Origin: DATMER01 sp034667225
GTDB lineage: Bacteria; Acidobacteriota; Thermoanaerobaculia; Multivoradales; UBA5704
Length of the DNA stretch: 64,000 bases
Assembly (NCBI GenBank): GCA_034667225.1
Contig: JAXDKG010000058.1
Location: 124,001-188,000 of the forward strand
Direction of reading: 5' to 3'
The position numbers were made by a program, and so were the translations under genes. The first letter of the stretch is position 1, and each line of letters opens with the position of its first letter. Positions 1 through 8,111 of this stretch are shown here, one piece after another. The notes beneath the pieces are model-generated. The model was not told where the DNA came from. It made no database searches and worked only from the letters and a program-made list of their open reading frames with translations.

Positions 1-2060
1 GACTCGACGTCGGACATATGCCTGACGAGCTCGCCGAAGCGCCGGGTCTCGCCCGTCTCCGGCTCCTGCACGGCGGCCATCTGCAGGCCGAGGGCGAGCC
101 TCTCCAGGCGGGCCCGCAGCGGGTTTCTCTGATACAGGGCGGTGAAGAAGTTGCCGGCGAGCTTCTCGGCCTGCCAGGAGGCGTCGGCGCGGAACCGCGA
201 CGGATCGAACCGCACGTAGTCGGCCCCGCGCAGGGCGTCGAGGTACAGGCCGGAGTTCGCGTAGAAGCTGTCGGGCAGCCGCTCGTGGAACGCGAAGCTC
301 ACCAGCTCGCCGAGCGGTTTGAGGTCGCGCGACTCGCGCAGCTTGTTGAACTGGCGGCCCTTCTTCTCCACCTCCTCCATGTCCTTGACATAGCGCTGGA
401 AGGCGATGAACTCGGGCATCTCCTCGATGCGCTGCACGGGCGCGTCGGCCTGGACGGTCAGCACCGGCGCCGCCTCCTGGAGAGCCGCGGCATCGATGCG
501 GCCGCGCGCCTCCTCCACCAGCTCGTTGCTGATCGCCTGCAGGATGATCTCCTCGAAGGAGCGCGTGAACGCCTGCTGGAGGCGGTCGTGGAACGGGCCG
601 AACCAGGAGCTCGGGATGAACGGCGAGCCGAAGTGGCCGAAGTCGATGCCGGACATGCCGGCGAGCAGATCGAGGGTCCAGTCCTTGAGCTCGACGTCGG
701 CGATGTCCTGCGGATCCCCCTGGCGCACCTGGCGCAGGTGGGTCAGCGTTTCGCCGAGGAAATCCTCGACGAGGCCCTCCTCGTGCCGAAGGTCGTAGGA
801 GGCCCAGAGCAGGCCGCCGCCGAGGAGGAGGGCGGCCGTGAGCGCCGCGGCCTGGGCGAAGCGCACGGCGCGGTTGCGGGCGATGACGGTGCGCGCCGCG
901 GGCATGGCCAGGCCGGCCTCGCGGAACGCCTTCTCGTTGAGGAGGTCCTTGAGGAAGAACGCGCGGCGAGCGGTATTCCCTTCTTCCGCCTTGGCTCCAG
1001 CCTCTTCCCGGCCGCAGCAATAGATGCCGCGCAGGATCAGCGACTCGTGATAGGCGCTCGGCTTGAAGAGCTGGTCGAGGAAGACGCGCACCGGCGAGCT
1101 GAGCGAGCGCACGGCGCCGGGCAGCAGGAAGAGCGAGTCCGCGGCGGCGGGCGTGTCCGCGAACACCTCCATCTGCAGGTCGTCCATGCGCTTGCCGAGC
1201 GCGGCGAACGCGTCGTCCACCCAGCCGCTCCGATAAGCCGCGTCGGGGCCGAACGGGCTCGACCAGCCGAGCATCTCGTCGCGCAGCTTCGGGGGCACGA
1301 GGCCGCTGAAGCTGCCGAACCCGGACAGCCGCTCGCAGCCGGTGACCAGGAGATAGACCGGCAGCCGGAACCCGAGCCGCTGCTGCATCTGCCAGAGCTT
1401 GCGGTAGATGCGCCCGGCCCGCGCCGCCAGCTCGTCCTGCGCCGCCTCGCTGCGCTGCGCCTCGATCAGCTCCCTGCAGGGGATGGCCAGGATGACGCCG
1501 TCCACCGGCCGCTTGGGGCGGAGCTTCTGCAACAGGTTGATGGTCGACCGCCAGCTCCCCTCGTCGGAGCTGCGCCCGTCGGCCGCGAGCATGGCGTCGC
1601 CGGCGAGGTCGAGGAGAGCGCCGCGGTCGAGGAACCAGAAGCCGCGCCCCTGTCCCAGATCCGTGCCCGCCTCGGCCGGAGCGCCGAAGGGCAGCTCCAG
1701 CCCCGCGTTGGCCAGCAGGTCGGAATCGCGCGAGCCCTCGCCGCCGAGCAGCAGGAAGAAGGGCACGCGATGGCGGTCGCCGGCCGCGGCGCGGTCCAGG
1801 CGCCGGCCGGCCCGGCCGAACGCGAGGCGCACGGCGAGAGGCGCCAACCCCTTGGACGCGGCTTTGTCTTCCGCGGATGGAGGCAGAGCGGGCGCCGGTT
1901 GATCCTTGATCGGCTCAGGCTCGGGCTCCGGCTCCGCGTCCTCGAAGCTGGAGGCCCGCGCCGAGCGCCGCAGGAGGGCCAGCAGCAGGACCAGGATCAC
2001 CACGGCCAGAAGCACGACCGCGGACAGGGCGAAGGGCCAGATGCGCTGGAGGTCGATCAC
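1..2060 (-). CDS. tssM: Type VI secretion inner-membrane protein TssM (IcmF), C-terminus outside window
   Basis: TssM is the large inner-membrane protein of the T6SS trans-envelope complex, bridging TssL to the lipoprotein TssJ. The GTG start overlaps the tssL stop by 2 bp (GTGA). About 686 codons are visible of an expected 1100 or more. Membrane segments lie near residues 8-30 and 393-415. The cytoplasmic IcmF region between them has recognisable blocks: a Walker-A-position loop near residues 100-115, DRGALLDLAGD at the Walker-B position, WRSTINLLQKLRPKRPVDG, and PVYLLVTGCERLSGF at the TKxD-like motif. The loop reads GGEGSRDSD and lacks the GKT of nucleotide-binding family members, so this TssM probably does not bind ATP or GTP. 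Identity is firm from order and motifs; the lost ATPase loop is read directly. Confidence 0.9.
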   Translation of the reverse strand, partial: MIDLQRIWPFALSAVVLLAVVILVLLLALLRRSARASSFEDAEPEPEPEPIKDQPAPALPPSAEDKAASKGLAPLAVRLAFGRAGRRLDRAAAGDRHRVPFFLLLGGEGSRDSDLLANAGLELPFGAPAEAGTDLGQGRGFWFLDRGALLDLAGDAMLAADGRSSDEGSWRSTINLLQKLRPKRPVDGVILAIPCRELIEAQRSEAAQDELAARAGRIYRKLWQMQQRLGFRLPVYLLVTGCERLSGFGSFSGLVPPKLRDEMLGWSSPFGPDAAYRSGWVDDAFAALGKRMDDLQMEVFADTPAAADSLFLLPGAVRSLSSPVRVFLDQLFKPSAYHESLILRGIYCCGREEAGAKAEEGNTARRAFFLKDLLNEKAFREAGLAMPAARTVIARNRAVRFAQAAALTAALLLGGGLLWASYDLRHEEGLVEDFLGETLTHLRQVRQGDPQDIADVELKDWTLDLLAGMSGIDFGHFGSPFIPSSWFGPFHDRLQQAFTRSFEEIILQAISNELVEEARGRIDAAALQEAAPVLTVQADAPVQRIEEMPEFIAFQRYVKDMEEVEKKGRQFNKLRESRDLKPLGELVSFAFHERLPDSFYANSGLYLDALRGADYVRFDPSRFRADASWQAEKLAGNFFTALYQRNPLRARLERLALGLQMAAVQEPETGETRRFGELVRHMSDVE

Positions 2061-2887
2061 CGGACCTGCCCTCCCTTTTCTCCAGCGGGTTCCACGGCCG
2101 GCTTAGGCTCAGCCCGCTTCCCACCCTCCGCGCCGAGGATCTCGGTCACCAGAGGCTGAAGGCCGTCGATGGTCGAGCGCCAGATCAGATGGCCGCCGCC
2201 GAGCCAGAGCGCGACGAGCACGACCAGCGCCCAGACCCAGGGCTTCAAGTGCGGCAGCGTCGAGCCGCTCCCCTCGTCGAGCGTGGCGCCGTAGGCCTCG
2301 GGCACCAGCCGCTCATCGCCGCGCACCGCCTGGGGATCGCGGCCGAAGATGAAGCGGAACAGCCGGCGGCGGTAGCTCTCCAGCTCGCGCGCGGCCTCGG
2401 GATGGCCGCGGTACTTGCCCTGGAAGCCCAGGGCGAGCACCGTGAGATAGACCCGGGCGAGCTCGGAATAGACGTTGTCGCGGTCGTGGAGCAGCTCCTC
2501 GATGCGCTCGAACAGCTCCTCGCCCGCGCGGTGGGAGCTGAACAGCCGCGACTCCAGCAGGTTCGACCGCCAGGCCTCGCGCCCGGGCCAGTCGAGATGG
2601 AGGAAGACCTCGTCGGCGAGCGCCGCCATGGCGTACTGGGCGCGGCGGTAGACCTCGAGGGCAAAATCGCCGCCGCTGCGGCTCGCGTCGAGCGCCTGCC
2701 GCTCCAGAAGGGCCAGCAGCGTGCGCCAGACGGCCGTGGGCGAAAGGTCCTCGACGGGGGTTCCTGACGGAGTGGGCTGACCAGCCTGTCCGGCCTGGCC
2801 GTCGAAGACCCAGTTCCCCTGCCCCACGCTCTGCTTGAGGCGGAGCACCTCGCGGTAGAAATCCTGAAAGCGGTCGAGCAGAAACAT
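2057..2887 (-). CDS. tssL: Type VI secretion protein TssL (DotU family)
   Basis: TssL is the tail-anchored inner-membrane partner of TssM; its cytoplasmic helical domain contacts TssK and the baseplate. The protein is 276 residues with the DotU signature ADEVFLHLDWPGREAW near residues 90-106 and one C-terminal membrane helix at about 216-236, followed by a short charged periplasmic tail. There is no fused OmpA-like peptidoglycan-binding domain, so this is the short form. ATG start with AGGA upstream; one base separates it from the tssK stop and it overlaps the tssM start, so it is probably translationally coupled in the operon tssJKLM. Confidence 0.93.
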   Translation of the reverse strand: MFLLDRFQDFYREVLRLKQSVGQGNWVFDGQAGQAGQPTPSGTPVEDLSPTAVWRTLLALLERQALDASRSGGDFALEVYRRAQYAMAALADEVFLHLDWPGREAWRSNLLESRLFSSHRAGEELFERIEELLHDRDNVYSELARVYLTVLALGFQGKYRGHPEAARELESYRRRLFRFIFGRDPQAVRGDERLVPEAYGATLDEGSGSTLPHLKPWVWALVVLVALWLGGGHLIWRSTIDGLQPLVTEILGAEGGKRAEPKPAVEPAGEKGGQVR

Positions 2888-2888
2888 G

Positions 2889-4214
2889 CTAGGTCCTATT
2901 CCTTACGTAAAGGACAACCTCGTCCGGCCGCTTCTTGCCTTCACGGTCGTCCAGGTTGCGGATCTCCAGCTCCTCGCCCGGCACGACGAACTCGGGGTCG
3001 GCCGTCAGGGAGTACAGGGTGACGCCGCGGATCGGGACCATGTCGGTCTCGGATTCGATCCGCTTGCGCTTCGTGCCCGCCACCCGCCGGTCCCAGAGGT
3101 CGGCGATCCGGGGCCTGGAAGCGATCAGACTGGCCGCCATCCAGGCCGCCATCTCCTGCTCGGGCACGCCGAGCGGGGCCTTGACCCCGAGGATCAGCGT
3201 GCGGGTCATCCAGTCGGAATCGAAGCGCAGGCGGAACGCGCCCTCCTCGTAGGCGAACGCGTAGGCCGTGTAACCTTCGTGGATACCCTCGTCGAGCGCC
3301 TGGAACAGGCCGATCCTGACCTGATCGAAAGTGGCGAACAGCTCGTTGTGGTCGTATGGCTCCAGCATCGGCGGCAGCAGCGACCGGCTGAGCCCGGCCA
3401 CGTGGCCGAGCAGGTTGCACAGCGCGAGATAGAGCTGGAACGGATGCGAGGCGCCGCAGCGCAGCGCGGCCTCGAACGCCGGCAGGCCGCCGACCATCGC
3501 ATGCACCATCGCCTTGGTCTCGAGGAGCTGCGGCGCGCGCACCGACGACATGGACGAGCGCGCCTGCTCGGCGAGGAACGCGGCTTTTTCGCGCAGGCGA
3601 GCCGCGATCCCCTGGCACAGCTCGTAGAGGGCCGAGCCGGGAGCGACCCGCAGCCAGGGAGGCTCGTAGGAAGTCCGCGCGAAGACCTCGTTCCTGTACA
3701 TCACCTTGGCCAGAGGGAAAGTCACGTACTTGGGCGGCGGATCGTCGTCGAGCAGCAGCCGCAGGCGGGGCTTGAGCACCGGAACCGGCAGCTCGCCCTC
3801 GCCGGTGTTCTCGTCGATGGCCGGGCCGCCCTCCTCGAAGCCGAAGCGGTCGGCCAGCACCAGGCCCCGGCCGCGGGCCGCGACCGCGAGGTGGACCGTC
3901 ACCGCCCGCTGCCGCATGTCGTCGGCGCGCTCGGTCAGATCGATCATGAGATCGGCCTCGTCCGGCAGGTGGGAGACGATCAGGCCGTCGGGCAGGATCG
4001 CCTCCAGCTCCAGCACCCGCAGCGTGCCGTCCACGAGCAGCACCGGATCGATGCGCAGGTGCCGCACTCCCCAATGGAAGGGGGAGATGGCGGCAGCGTG
4101 GTAGTGGAGCAAGGACTCCTGGCGCTGCGACGACCACTGGAAATGCTGCGGGGCGAGGAGCATCCCCTCGTGCCACTGGATGGCCGGAGGCACATCCGCC
4201 GCGGTCGCGGCCAT
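2889..4214 (-). CDS. tssK: Type VI secretion baseplate protein TssK
   Basis: TssK trimers connect the T6SS baseplate to the membrane complex. The family's N-terminal signature is clear: WHEGMLLAPQHFQ at residues 14-26. I chose ATG 4214 because AAGGGA lies about 6 bases upstream and the resulting 441-residue protein matches the usual length near 445; the frame is open further upstream but there it overlaps tssJ. A TTG overlapping the tssJ stop is an alternative start. It lies between tssJ and tssL, as in many T6SS operons. Confidence 0.93.
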   Translation of the reverse strand: MAATAADVPPAIQWHEGMLLAPQHFQWSSQRQESLLHYHAAAISPFHWGVRHLRIDPVLLVDGTLRVLELEAILPDGLIVSHLPDEADLMIDLTERADDMRQRAVTVHLAVAARGRGLVLADRFGFEEGGPAIDENTGEGELPVPVLKPRLRLLLDDDPPPKYVTFPLAKVMYRNEVFARTSYEPPWLRVAPGSALYELCQGIAARLREKAAFLAEQARSSMSSVRAPQLLETKAMVHAMVGGLPAFEAALRCGASHPFQLYLALCNLLGHVAGLSRSLLPPMLEPYDHNELFATFDQVRIGLFQALDEGIHEGYTAYAFAYEEGAFRLRFDSDWMTRTLILGVKAPLGVPEQEMAAWMAASLIASRPRIADLWDRRVAGTKRKRIESETDMVPIRGVTLYSLTADPEFVVPGEELEIRNLDDREGKKRPDEVVLYVRNRT

Positions 4215-4258
4215 GCGTCCCTTGCGCCGGACGGGGGCCTCGGCGGTATTGGAAGCGA

Positions 4259-4729
4259 TCAATGGATCTCCTCCAGCTTGATCTCCGACTGTCCGAGGAC
4301 GAGCCGGAACGGCTGCTGCGGATCGATCGTGGCGCGGTGGTCGCCCGGGGTGACGTAGTCGGCGAACAGGACGAGGCGCTTGGCGCCGATGCCATAGGTC
4401 AGCTCGATCGGCTGCACCACCTGGCCGGGGGTCCACTCCCATTTGTGAGAGTCGACGTCGTCCTCGTAATCGCGGAGGAACTGCTCGCGGCCGGCGAACC
4501 AGTCGCGCGCCTTCTTTTCGAGCAGCTTGTCGATGAGCTTGTCGTTGTAGACCACGATGAGGTCGACCGCGAGCGGGCTGTCCTCGTTGGCGTCGGGCGA
4601 AATCGTGACCGGGATCGGGAGCTGGCCGCCGAACATGGAGCGCACCCGGTTCGGCAGGCCGCACGCCGAGGCGAGCAGCACGAGCGGGATCAAGATCCAT
4701 GGTGCCCGGGAGGGCAAGCGCGATTTCAT
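4259..4729 (-). CDS. tssJ: Type VI secretion outer-membrane lipoprotein TssJ
   Basis: TssJ anchors the T6SS membrane complex to the outer membrane and binds the periplasmic end of TssM. The 156-residue product begins with a lipoprotein signal: basic MKSRLPSR, hydrophobic ILIPLVLL, then lipobox LASAC with the lipidated Cys near residue 23. Start ATG 4729 is preceded by GGAG at 8 bases; an in-frame start further upstream would put 26 residues ahead of the signal peptide and is rejected. The C-terminal half ends in the family pattern of a TSS_TssJ beta-sandwich, with FRLVLGQSEIKLEEI as last strand. It is the first gene of the visible T6SS operon. Confidence 0.88.
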   Translation of the reverse strand: MKSRLPSRAPWILIPLVLLASACGLPNRVRSMFGGQLPIPVTISPDANEDSPLAVDLIVVYNDKLIDKLLEKKARDWFAGREQFLRDYEDDVDSHKWEWTPGQVVQPIELTYGIGAKRLVLFADYVTPGDHRATIDPQQPFRLVLGQSEIKLEEIH

Positions 4730-4840
4730 GCGATCCACTCCAATCTCCATTTGGCGCCGGGTTGCGACTCCGTTGTATGGCGCTTCTATTCGTTGAGGTG
4801 GGGGCAACCCCCGCCAAATTTCACGCAGATCCGGCGAGTT

Positions 4841-5029
4841 GCCGAGATGAGGGAGAGCCTCGTCCCCTCAGGGGAGGAGCTCACCCCCCAAAGTGCGCGT
4901 CCCGCCGGGCCGAGGGAGGGCCTCATCCCCTGAGGGGAGCAGCCCACCCCTCGAAGGAAGCACTCCGCCAGGTCGAGGGAGGGTCCCGTCCCCTCAAGGG
5001 AGAGGCTCATCCCCTCGGGGGAAAGCGCC
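4841..5029. repeat. Three tandem copies of a 63-bp hairpin-bearing repeat
   Basis: Units span 4841-4903, 4904-4966 and 4967-5029. Each begins near gccgag/gccggg/gccagg and contains a near-perfect palindrome of type TCCCCTCAGGGGA. Copies differ at many positions but keep exact 63-bp phase, equal to 21 codons, so the minus strand is also open across them. They lie upstream of tssJ, in the gap before the divergent gene at 5236. I see no conserved protein family in the translation and treat it as a DNA or RNA repeat. The rest of 4730-4840 and 5030-5091 shows no gene. Confidence 0.75.
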
Positions 5030-5091
5030 GTGGAACAGCTCCCGAATCAGGTCCACTGCACTATACAGTCGAACTTTCACGAGACCACCTA

Positions 5092-5120
5092 TTGACTATC
5101 AGCACCACTAGACGTATCTT
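5092..5120 (+). promoter_or_regulatory. Sigma-70-like promoter for the gene at 5236
   Basis: TTGACT at 5092-5097 and TATCTT at 5115-5120 are separated by exactly 17 bases, with the expected direction and a leader of about 110 bases before the ATG at 5236. Prediction by consensus only. Confidence 0.45.
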
Positions 5121-5235
5121 ACCGCCAGCTCGTAGGTGTTGTTTGTACCGGGATTGATCTTCCGTAGCCATAGAGGCCCGGATGACTGGGCGGCCATATC
5201 GGCCGGACCAATACAGAGAAAGGAAGGGTAGGAAA

Positions 5236-5637
5236 ATGCCACGCACCTCGTACGCATCAACCATCGTTCACTGGATGAACCTGGACGCGAGCGTCCAGGG
5301 CAAGCAGCCGGAGCTGGAGAAGTTGGAGCCATTGAGGGCCGAGCTGGAAGGCGAGCGGCTGAGTCTCGTGGTAGCGATCAACCGTCAGTCGCGGCTCAAG
5401 TCCGAATCCCAGGCGGCGACGCGCGACATCGAGACGGCCCTCGCCCGGGGCAACTCCCTGGCGGTCCGTCTGCACGACGCAATCCGGTCGCACTACGGAC
5501 GGGCGGCGGAGAACCTCACCGAATTCGGTCTCCAGCCCTTCCGCGTGAGCAAGCCGGTCCCGCAGAAGCCGACTGAGACGGTCCCCACCCCGGCTCAGCA
5601 GGCGTCTTCCGAGACCGATGGCACGACCCAGAAGTAA
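5236..5637 (+). CDS. Small coiled-coil hypothetical protein, function unknown
   Basis: The 133-residue product starts at ATG 5236 behind a purine-rich AGGAAGGGTAGG ribosome-binding site. Residues 25-90 are charged and heptad-like, suggesting a long helical hairpin, followed by a conserved-looking SHYGRAAENLTEFGLQPFR block near residues 93-111 and a disordered Pro/Thr/Gln/Ser tail. No signal peptide or membrane segment. The layout resembles small hypothetical proteins I associate with Acidobacteriota-like genomes, but I cannot name a function. It is divergent from the T6SS operon and followed by a strong hairpin, so it is probably transcribed alone. Confidence 0.75.
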   Translation: MPRTSYASTIVHWMNLDASVQGKQPELEKLEPLRAELEGERLSLVVAINRQSRLKSESQAATRDIETALARGNSLAVRLHDAIRSHYGRAAENLTEFGLQPFRVSKPVPQKPTETVPTPAQQASSETDGTTQK

Positions 5638-5655
5638 GGGCAACACAGCTTGAAA

Positions 5656-5687
5656 CTGCCGGGGGCGTGAAGCCCGCGCCCCCGGCA
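5656..5687 (+). terminator. Strong hairpin after the 5236 gene
   Basis: CTGCCGGGGGCG and CGCCCCCGGCAG form a perfect 12-bp stem around an 8-base loop, 18 bases after the stop codon. No long U-run follows, so it may end transcription weakly or stabilise the 3' end. Confidence 0.6.
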
Positions 5688-6041
5688 GCGTTGTTGACGG
5701 TCTCCTCCTCTGCCAGGAAGCCGGACCCGCCGGTCCGGCCTCGCGGCAGACGAGCAGGCACAACAGGGAGGGGGAAGTTTTCCCTGGGAGCGCCGGCGGC
5801 CCGCTGGCTTTTTCCGGGCACACCCCCGCCCGCTGGTTCATTGACAATCGATTTATCAACCTACCAACTTGGGGCAGGCTCTGTACGGCCGGGGTCTGCC
5901 CGTCTATTTTGGACCGGCGATGGACAGGTCCGTGCTTCTCCTTCTCGAAGGCTGAAGCCGATTTGACTCGTCTTTGCCATGATAGAATTTCTAGCTGTTG
6001 CAGTCCTGAACTTACAAAGGAGACAGAAGACCGCCGTTTCC
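5688..6041. other. Intergenic region without a convincing gene
   Basis: Open frames here have atypical composition and no family resemblance. It holds a short palindrome CCGGACC-cgcc-GGTCCGG at 5721-5738, an isolated TTGACA at 5841-5846 without a good -10, and a GGGCAG/CTGCCC inverted repeat around 5872-5902. Base composition falls towards the A+T-richer island that follows. Confidence 0.4.
5963..5988 (+). promoter_or_regulatory. Possible extended -10 promoter for the methyltransferase/channel island
   Basis: TGATAGAAT at 5980-5988 matches an extended -10 (TGn plus TAGAAT). TTGACT lies at 5963-5968, but 14 bases away, shorter than ideal. It precedes the short ORF at 6042 and the gene at 6136. 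Confidence 0.35.
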
Positions 6042-6152
6042 ATGAGTCCGGACACTCCGACGCCAAGGCCGCACGAACGGATTGCCGCGCCAGCCCGATT
6101 CCTGCTGGGGGACTTCTGGAAGGGGGATCCATTCTATGTGTACTACGGGTAA
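6042..6152 (+). CDS. Possible 36-residue peptide overlapping the methyltransferase start
   Basis: ATG 6042 to TAA 6150-6152 encodes 36 residues: Pro/Arg-rich at first, then hydrophobic, ending in an aromatic tail DPFYVYYG. The stop codon overlaps the first codons of the methyltransferase at 6136, an arrangement compatible with translational coupling. An AAAGGAG motif lies upstream but about 19 bases away, too far for a canonical site. It could be a leader peptide, a modified-peptide precursor or chance. No homologue is recognised. Confidence 0.22.
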   Translation: MSPDTPTPRPHERIAAPARFLLGDFWKGDPFYVYYG

Positions 6153-6810
6153 GGACTTCTGGAATAAGAGTGGCCACCTGTTCAAGGGCACAACCTCAGC
6201 AACCGAGGACAATCAAGCAGTTGCATGGCCGGCCTTACAGAGAGAACTAGAGAAACTACCTAAAAAGGACCATCTCAGGGTTCTTGACTTCGGCTGCGGC
6301 GCCGGTCAATTATCCCATCTTCTAGGCAAAGACAACCGCTACGAGATTGTTGGCCTCGACCCAGCGGCCAATATGATTTCCCAAGCTAACGAACAAGCGA
6401 CTCAAGGAGTGACGTTCGTTGAAGGGACCATCTGCAATCTCGCCTCGATGAGGCCATTTGATGCGATCGTTTCCTCCATGGTGTTTCAGTTCGTCAACGA
6501 AGTCGGCAGTTACTTTAGGCGATTGGAGGCAAGCCTTAGGGCGGGAGGCGCCTTAGCCTTCGTCGTCTTCAACCCTGCCTTCATCGGAGATCAACTGAAA
6601 ACAAAGACCGATTTATTTGCCATCGATCAGTGCGGCTGCCTGCAAATGATCCTCGAAGGCCGGCCCACTCCTGTATACAGCCGCAGCGCATCGGACTATG
6701 AGGCATTCCTGACCAAGGCAGGCTTTGCGCTTCCTTCTGCCTACGTTAAGCCGTACCACCAAGATAACTGCGCAGAGAGGTTTTTGATTATCTCATGCAA
6801 GAAGTCATGA
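6136..6810 (+). CDS. Class I SAM-dependent methyltransferase (first of two)
   Basis: The 224-residue product has methyltransferase motif I VLDFGCGAGQLS near residues 49-60, the motif II acidic position in IVGLDPAANMI, and a post-motif III RAGGALAFVVFNP strand, all typical of Methyltransf_11/25 proteins. The substrate is not evident. ATG 6136 follows GGAAGGGGGA; a longer in-frame start at 6082 lacks sense for the family. Codon use and G+C are clearly lower than in flanking genes. Followed after 25 bases by the channel-like gene, then by another methyltransferase, suggesting one operon acquired together. Confidence 0.8.
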   Translation: MCTTGKDFWNKSGHLFKGTTSATEDNQAVAWPALQRELEKLPKKDHLRVLDFGCGAGQLSHLLGKDNRYEIVGLDPAANMISQANEQATQGVTFVEGTICNLASMRPFDAIVSSMVFQFVNEVGSYFRRLEASLRAGGALAFVVFNPAFIGDQLKTKTDLFAIDQCGCLQMILEGRPTPVYSRSASDYEAFLTKAGFALPSAYVKPYHQDNCAERFLIISCKKS

Positions 6811-6835
6811 CCCACAATCCAAAGAGAGCCAAGCC

Positions 6836-7357
6836 ATGACATGGATCAGGAATATCATTCGTAGCCCTGAAGATATCGGCGCCATTTGCGCCATTTACAT
6901 AGTTAGCTACTACGTGGTATCGGCCTTTTTTATTCAGGCAGTACGCAGTAAGTCTAAAGGTTTCTGGAGAAAGAATGGGCCGGCCGATTTAATATCATCT
7001 GTTATCTGGTTCCTCGTTGCCATGGCTCTTACCGCAAGCTTGATAGAGCTATCCTATGGCACCGAGCTTACGCCGGGATATCTCATTCTGTACTACTTTC
7101 TATTTATTTTCTTCTTTGGCTTCTGCTATGGGCTATTGGAGTGGCACTGGGAGGGTATGCTTACCAATGTACAACCACATGAGTGGAAGGCGGAGCTACA
7201 ATACATACTATTCAGCACCCAAACACAGGCCGCTCTGGGCTATGGCGACATCCGGCCAGGCAAAGTATTGACGGAGGTAATTGCCTGCCTGCAGGCGCTA
7301 CTTGGCCTGTTCTTCACAATTGTGTTCATTGCGAAGGCCGTCAACAAACTCGGGTAG
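6836..7357 (+). CDS. Ion_trans_2-type K+-channel-like membrane protein
   Basis: The 173-residue protein has four predicted membrane helices at about 17-36, 52-72, 80-100 and 146-168. Before the last helix comes a pore-loop sequence STQTQAALGYGDIRPG: GYGD is the K+ selectivity filter, here preceded by AL rather than TV. The architecture fits the pore half of Ion_trans_2 proteins; no RCK or cyclic-nucleotide domain is present, so gating is unknown. It is embedded between two methyltransferase genes in an A+T-richer segment. Channel identity is inferred from the filter and topology; ion conduction is not shown. Confidence 0.75.
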   Translation: MTWIRNIIRSPEDIGAICAIYIVSYYVVSAFFIQAVRSKSKGFWRKNGPADLISSVIWFLVAMALTASLIELSYGTELTPGYLILYYFLFIFFFGFCYGLLEWHWEGMLTNVQPHEWKAELQYILFSTQTQAALGYGDIRPGKVLTEVIACLQALLGLFFTIVFIAKAVNKLG

Positions 7358-7364
7358 CAGGCCA

Positions 7365-8111
7365 ATGGAGCTAGCATACTGGGAACGTTTCGCCGCCAAA
7401 GGTGAATATTTTTTCGATACCTTGAAGGGCGACAGAAATGGGATCATTATTGATTCAGTAAAGCAACTGAGCTCCGTCGACCTCATAGCAGGCGACTTTG
7501 GATGCGGGCCGGGAAGATATCTCCCTCTGCTGAGTCGAAGTTTCTCCACGGTCTATGCAGTAGACTTTTGCAAGGATTTCTTAGCGGCTGCTCAAGAAGC
7601 GGCAACCAGGCTCCAGAACATTATATTCATAGAAGCCGATTTAGCGGACCCGCAAGCCAGGCTACAGAAGGTCAATGTAGCTCTGTGTGTCAATGTGCTC
7701 CTCGCGCCGTCGCTGCCGAAGATCAACTCGATGCTCAACGTAATTTGGCGGGCCTTACATAGAGGCGGACACCTTTTGCTGGTGGTCCCTTCGCTTGAGT
7801 CAGTCTTGTATACAAGATTCAGGCTACGCGAATGGACTTGGCGCAATGCGTCTCTGGGGTCTTCGCAAAGGAGTCTCATGCCTAACCAGCGTTTCAGCGC
7901 GTCAATTTGCGATGGGGTCGTCAAACGCGGAACAGCTCCGACCAAACATTACCTTCGCGAAGAACTTCTTGTCTTGTTGAAAGGAGCGGGGTTCGATGTC
8001 CTATCTATAAACAAGGTTGAATACCCTTGGAGTACGGAGTTTTACGATCCGCCCCGAAAATTGCGCGATCCCTATCCCTGGGATTGGCTGCTAATCTGTC
8101 AGCGAAAGTAA
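7365..8111 (+). CDS. Class I SAM-dependent methyltransferase (second of two)
   Basis: The 248-residue product has motif I GDFGCGPGRYLPLL near residues 47-60, VYAVDF at motif II and a GGHLLLVVPS strand, so it is a Rossmann-fold methyltransferase distinct in sequence from the one at 6136. ATG 7365 lies 7 bases after the channel-gene stop; the ribosome-binding site is weak, suggesting coupling. A longer in-frame start at 7281 would overlap the channel gene and adds a non-family extension. It shares the lower G+C of its two neighbours. Substrate unknown. Confidence 0.78.
   Translation: MELAYWERFAAKGEYFFDTLKGDRNGIIIDSVKQLSSVDLIAGDFGCGPGRYLPLLSRSFSTVYAVDFCKDFLAAAQEAATRLQNIIFIEADLADPQARLQKVNVALCVNVLLAPSLPKINSMLNVIWRALHRGGHLLLVVPSLESVLYTRFRLREWTWRNASLGSSQRSLMPNQRFSASICDGVVKRGTAPTKHYLREELLVLLKGAGFDVLSINKVEYPWSTEFYDPPRKLRDPYPWDWLLICQRK

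Noticed and set aside
18..2159. Long plus-strand open frame opposite tssM
   Set aside because: Same codon phase as the real minus-strand gene, high-G+C shadow; translation is Arg/Gln/Glu-rich with no family blocks.
4786..5010. 74-residue minus-strand protein with 21-residue repeats
   Set aside because: It follows from the 63-bp DNA repeat; no ribosome-binding site and no family. Treated as a DNA repeat.
5667..5966. 99-codon plus-strand ORF
   Set aside because: Begins inside the hairpin after the 5236 gene, has no ribosome-binding site, odd composition and no recognisable domain.
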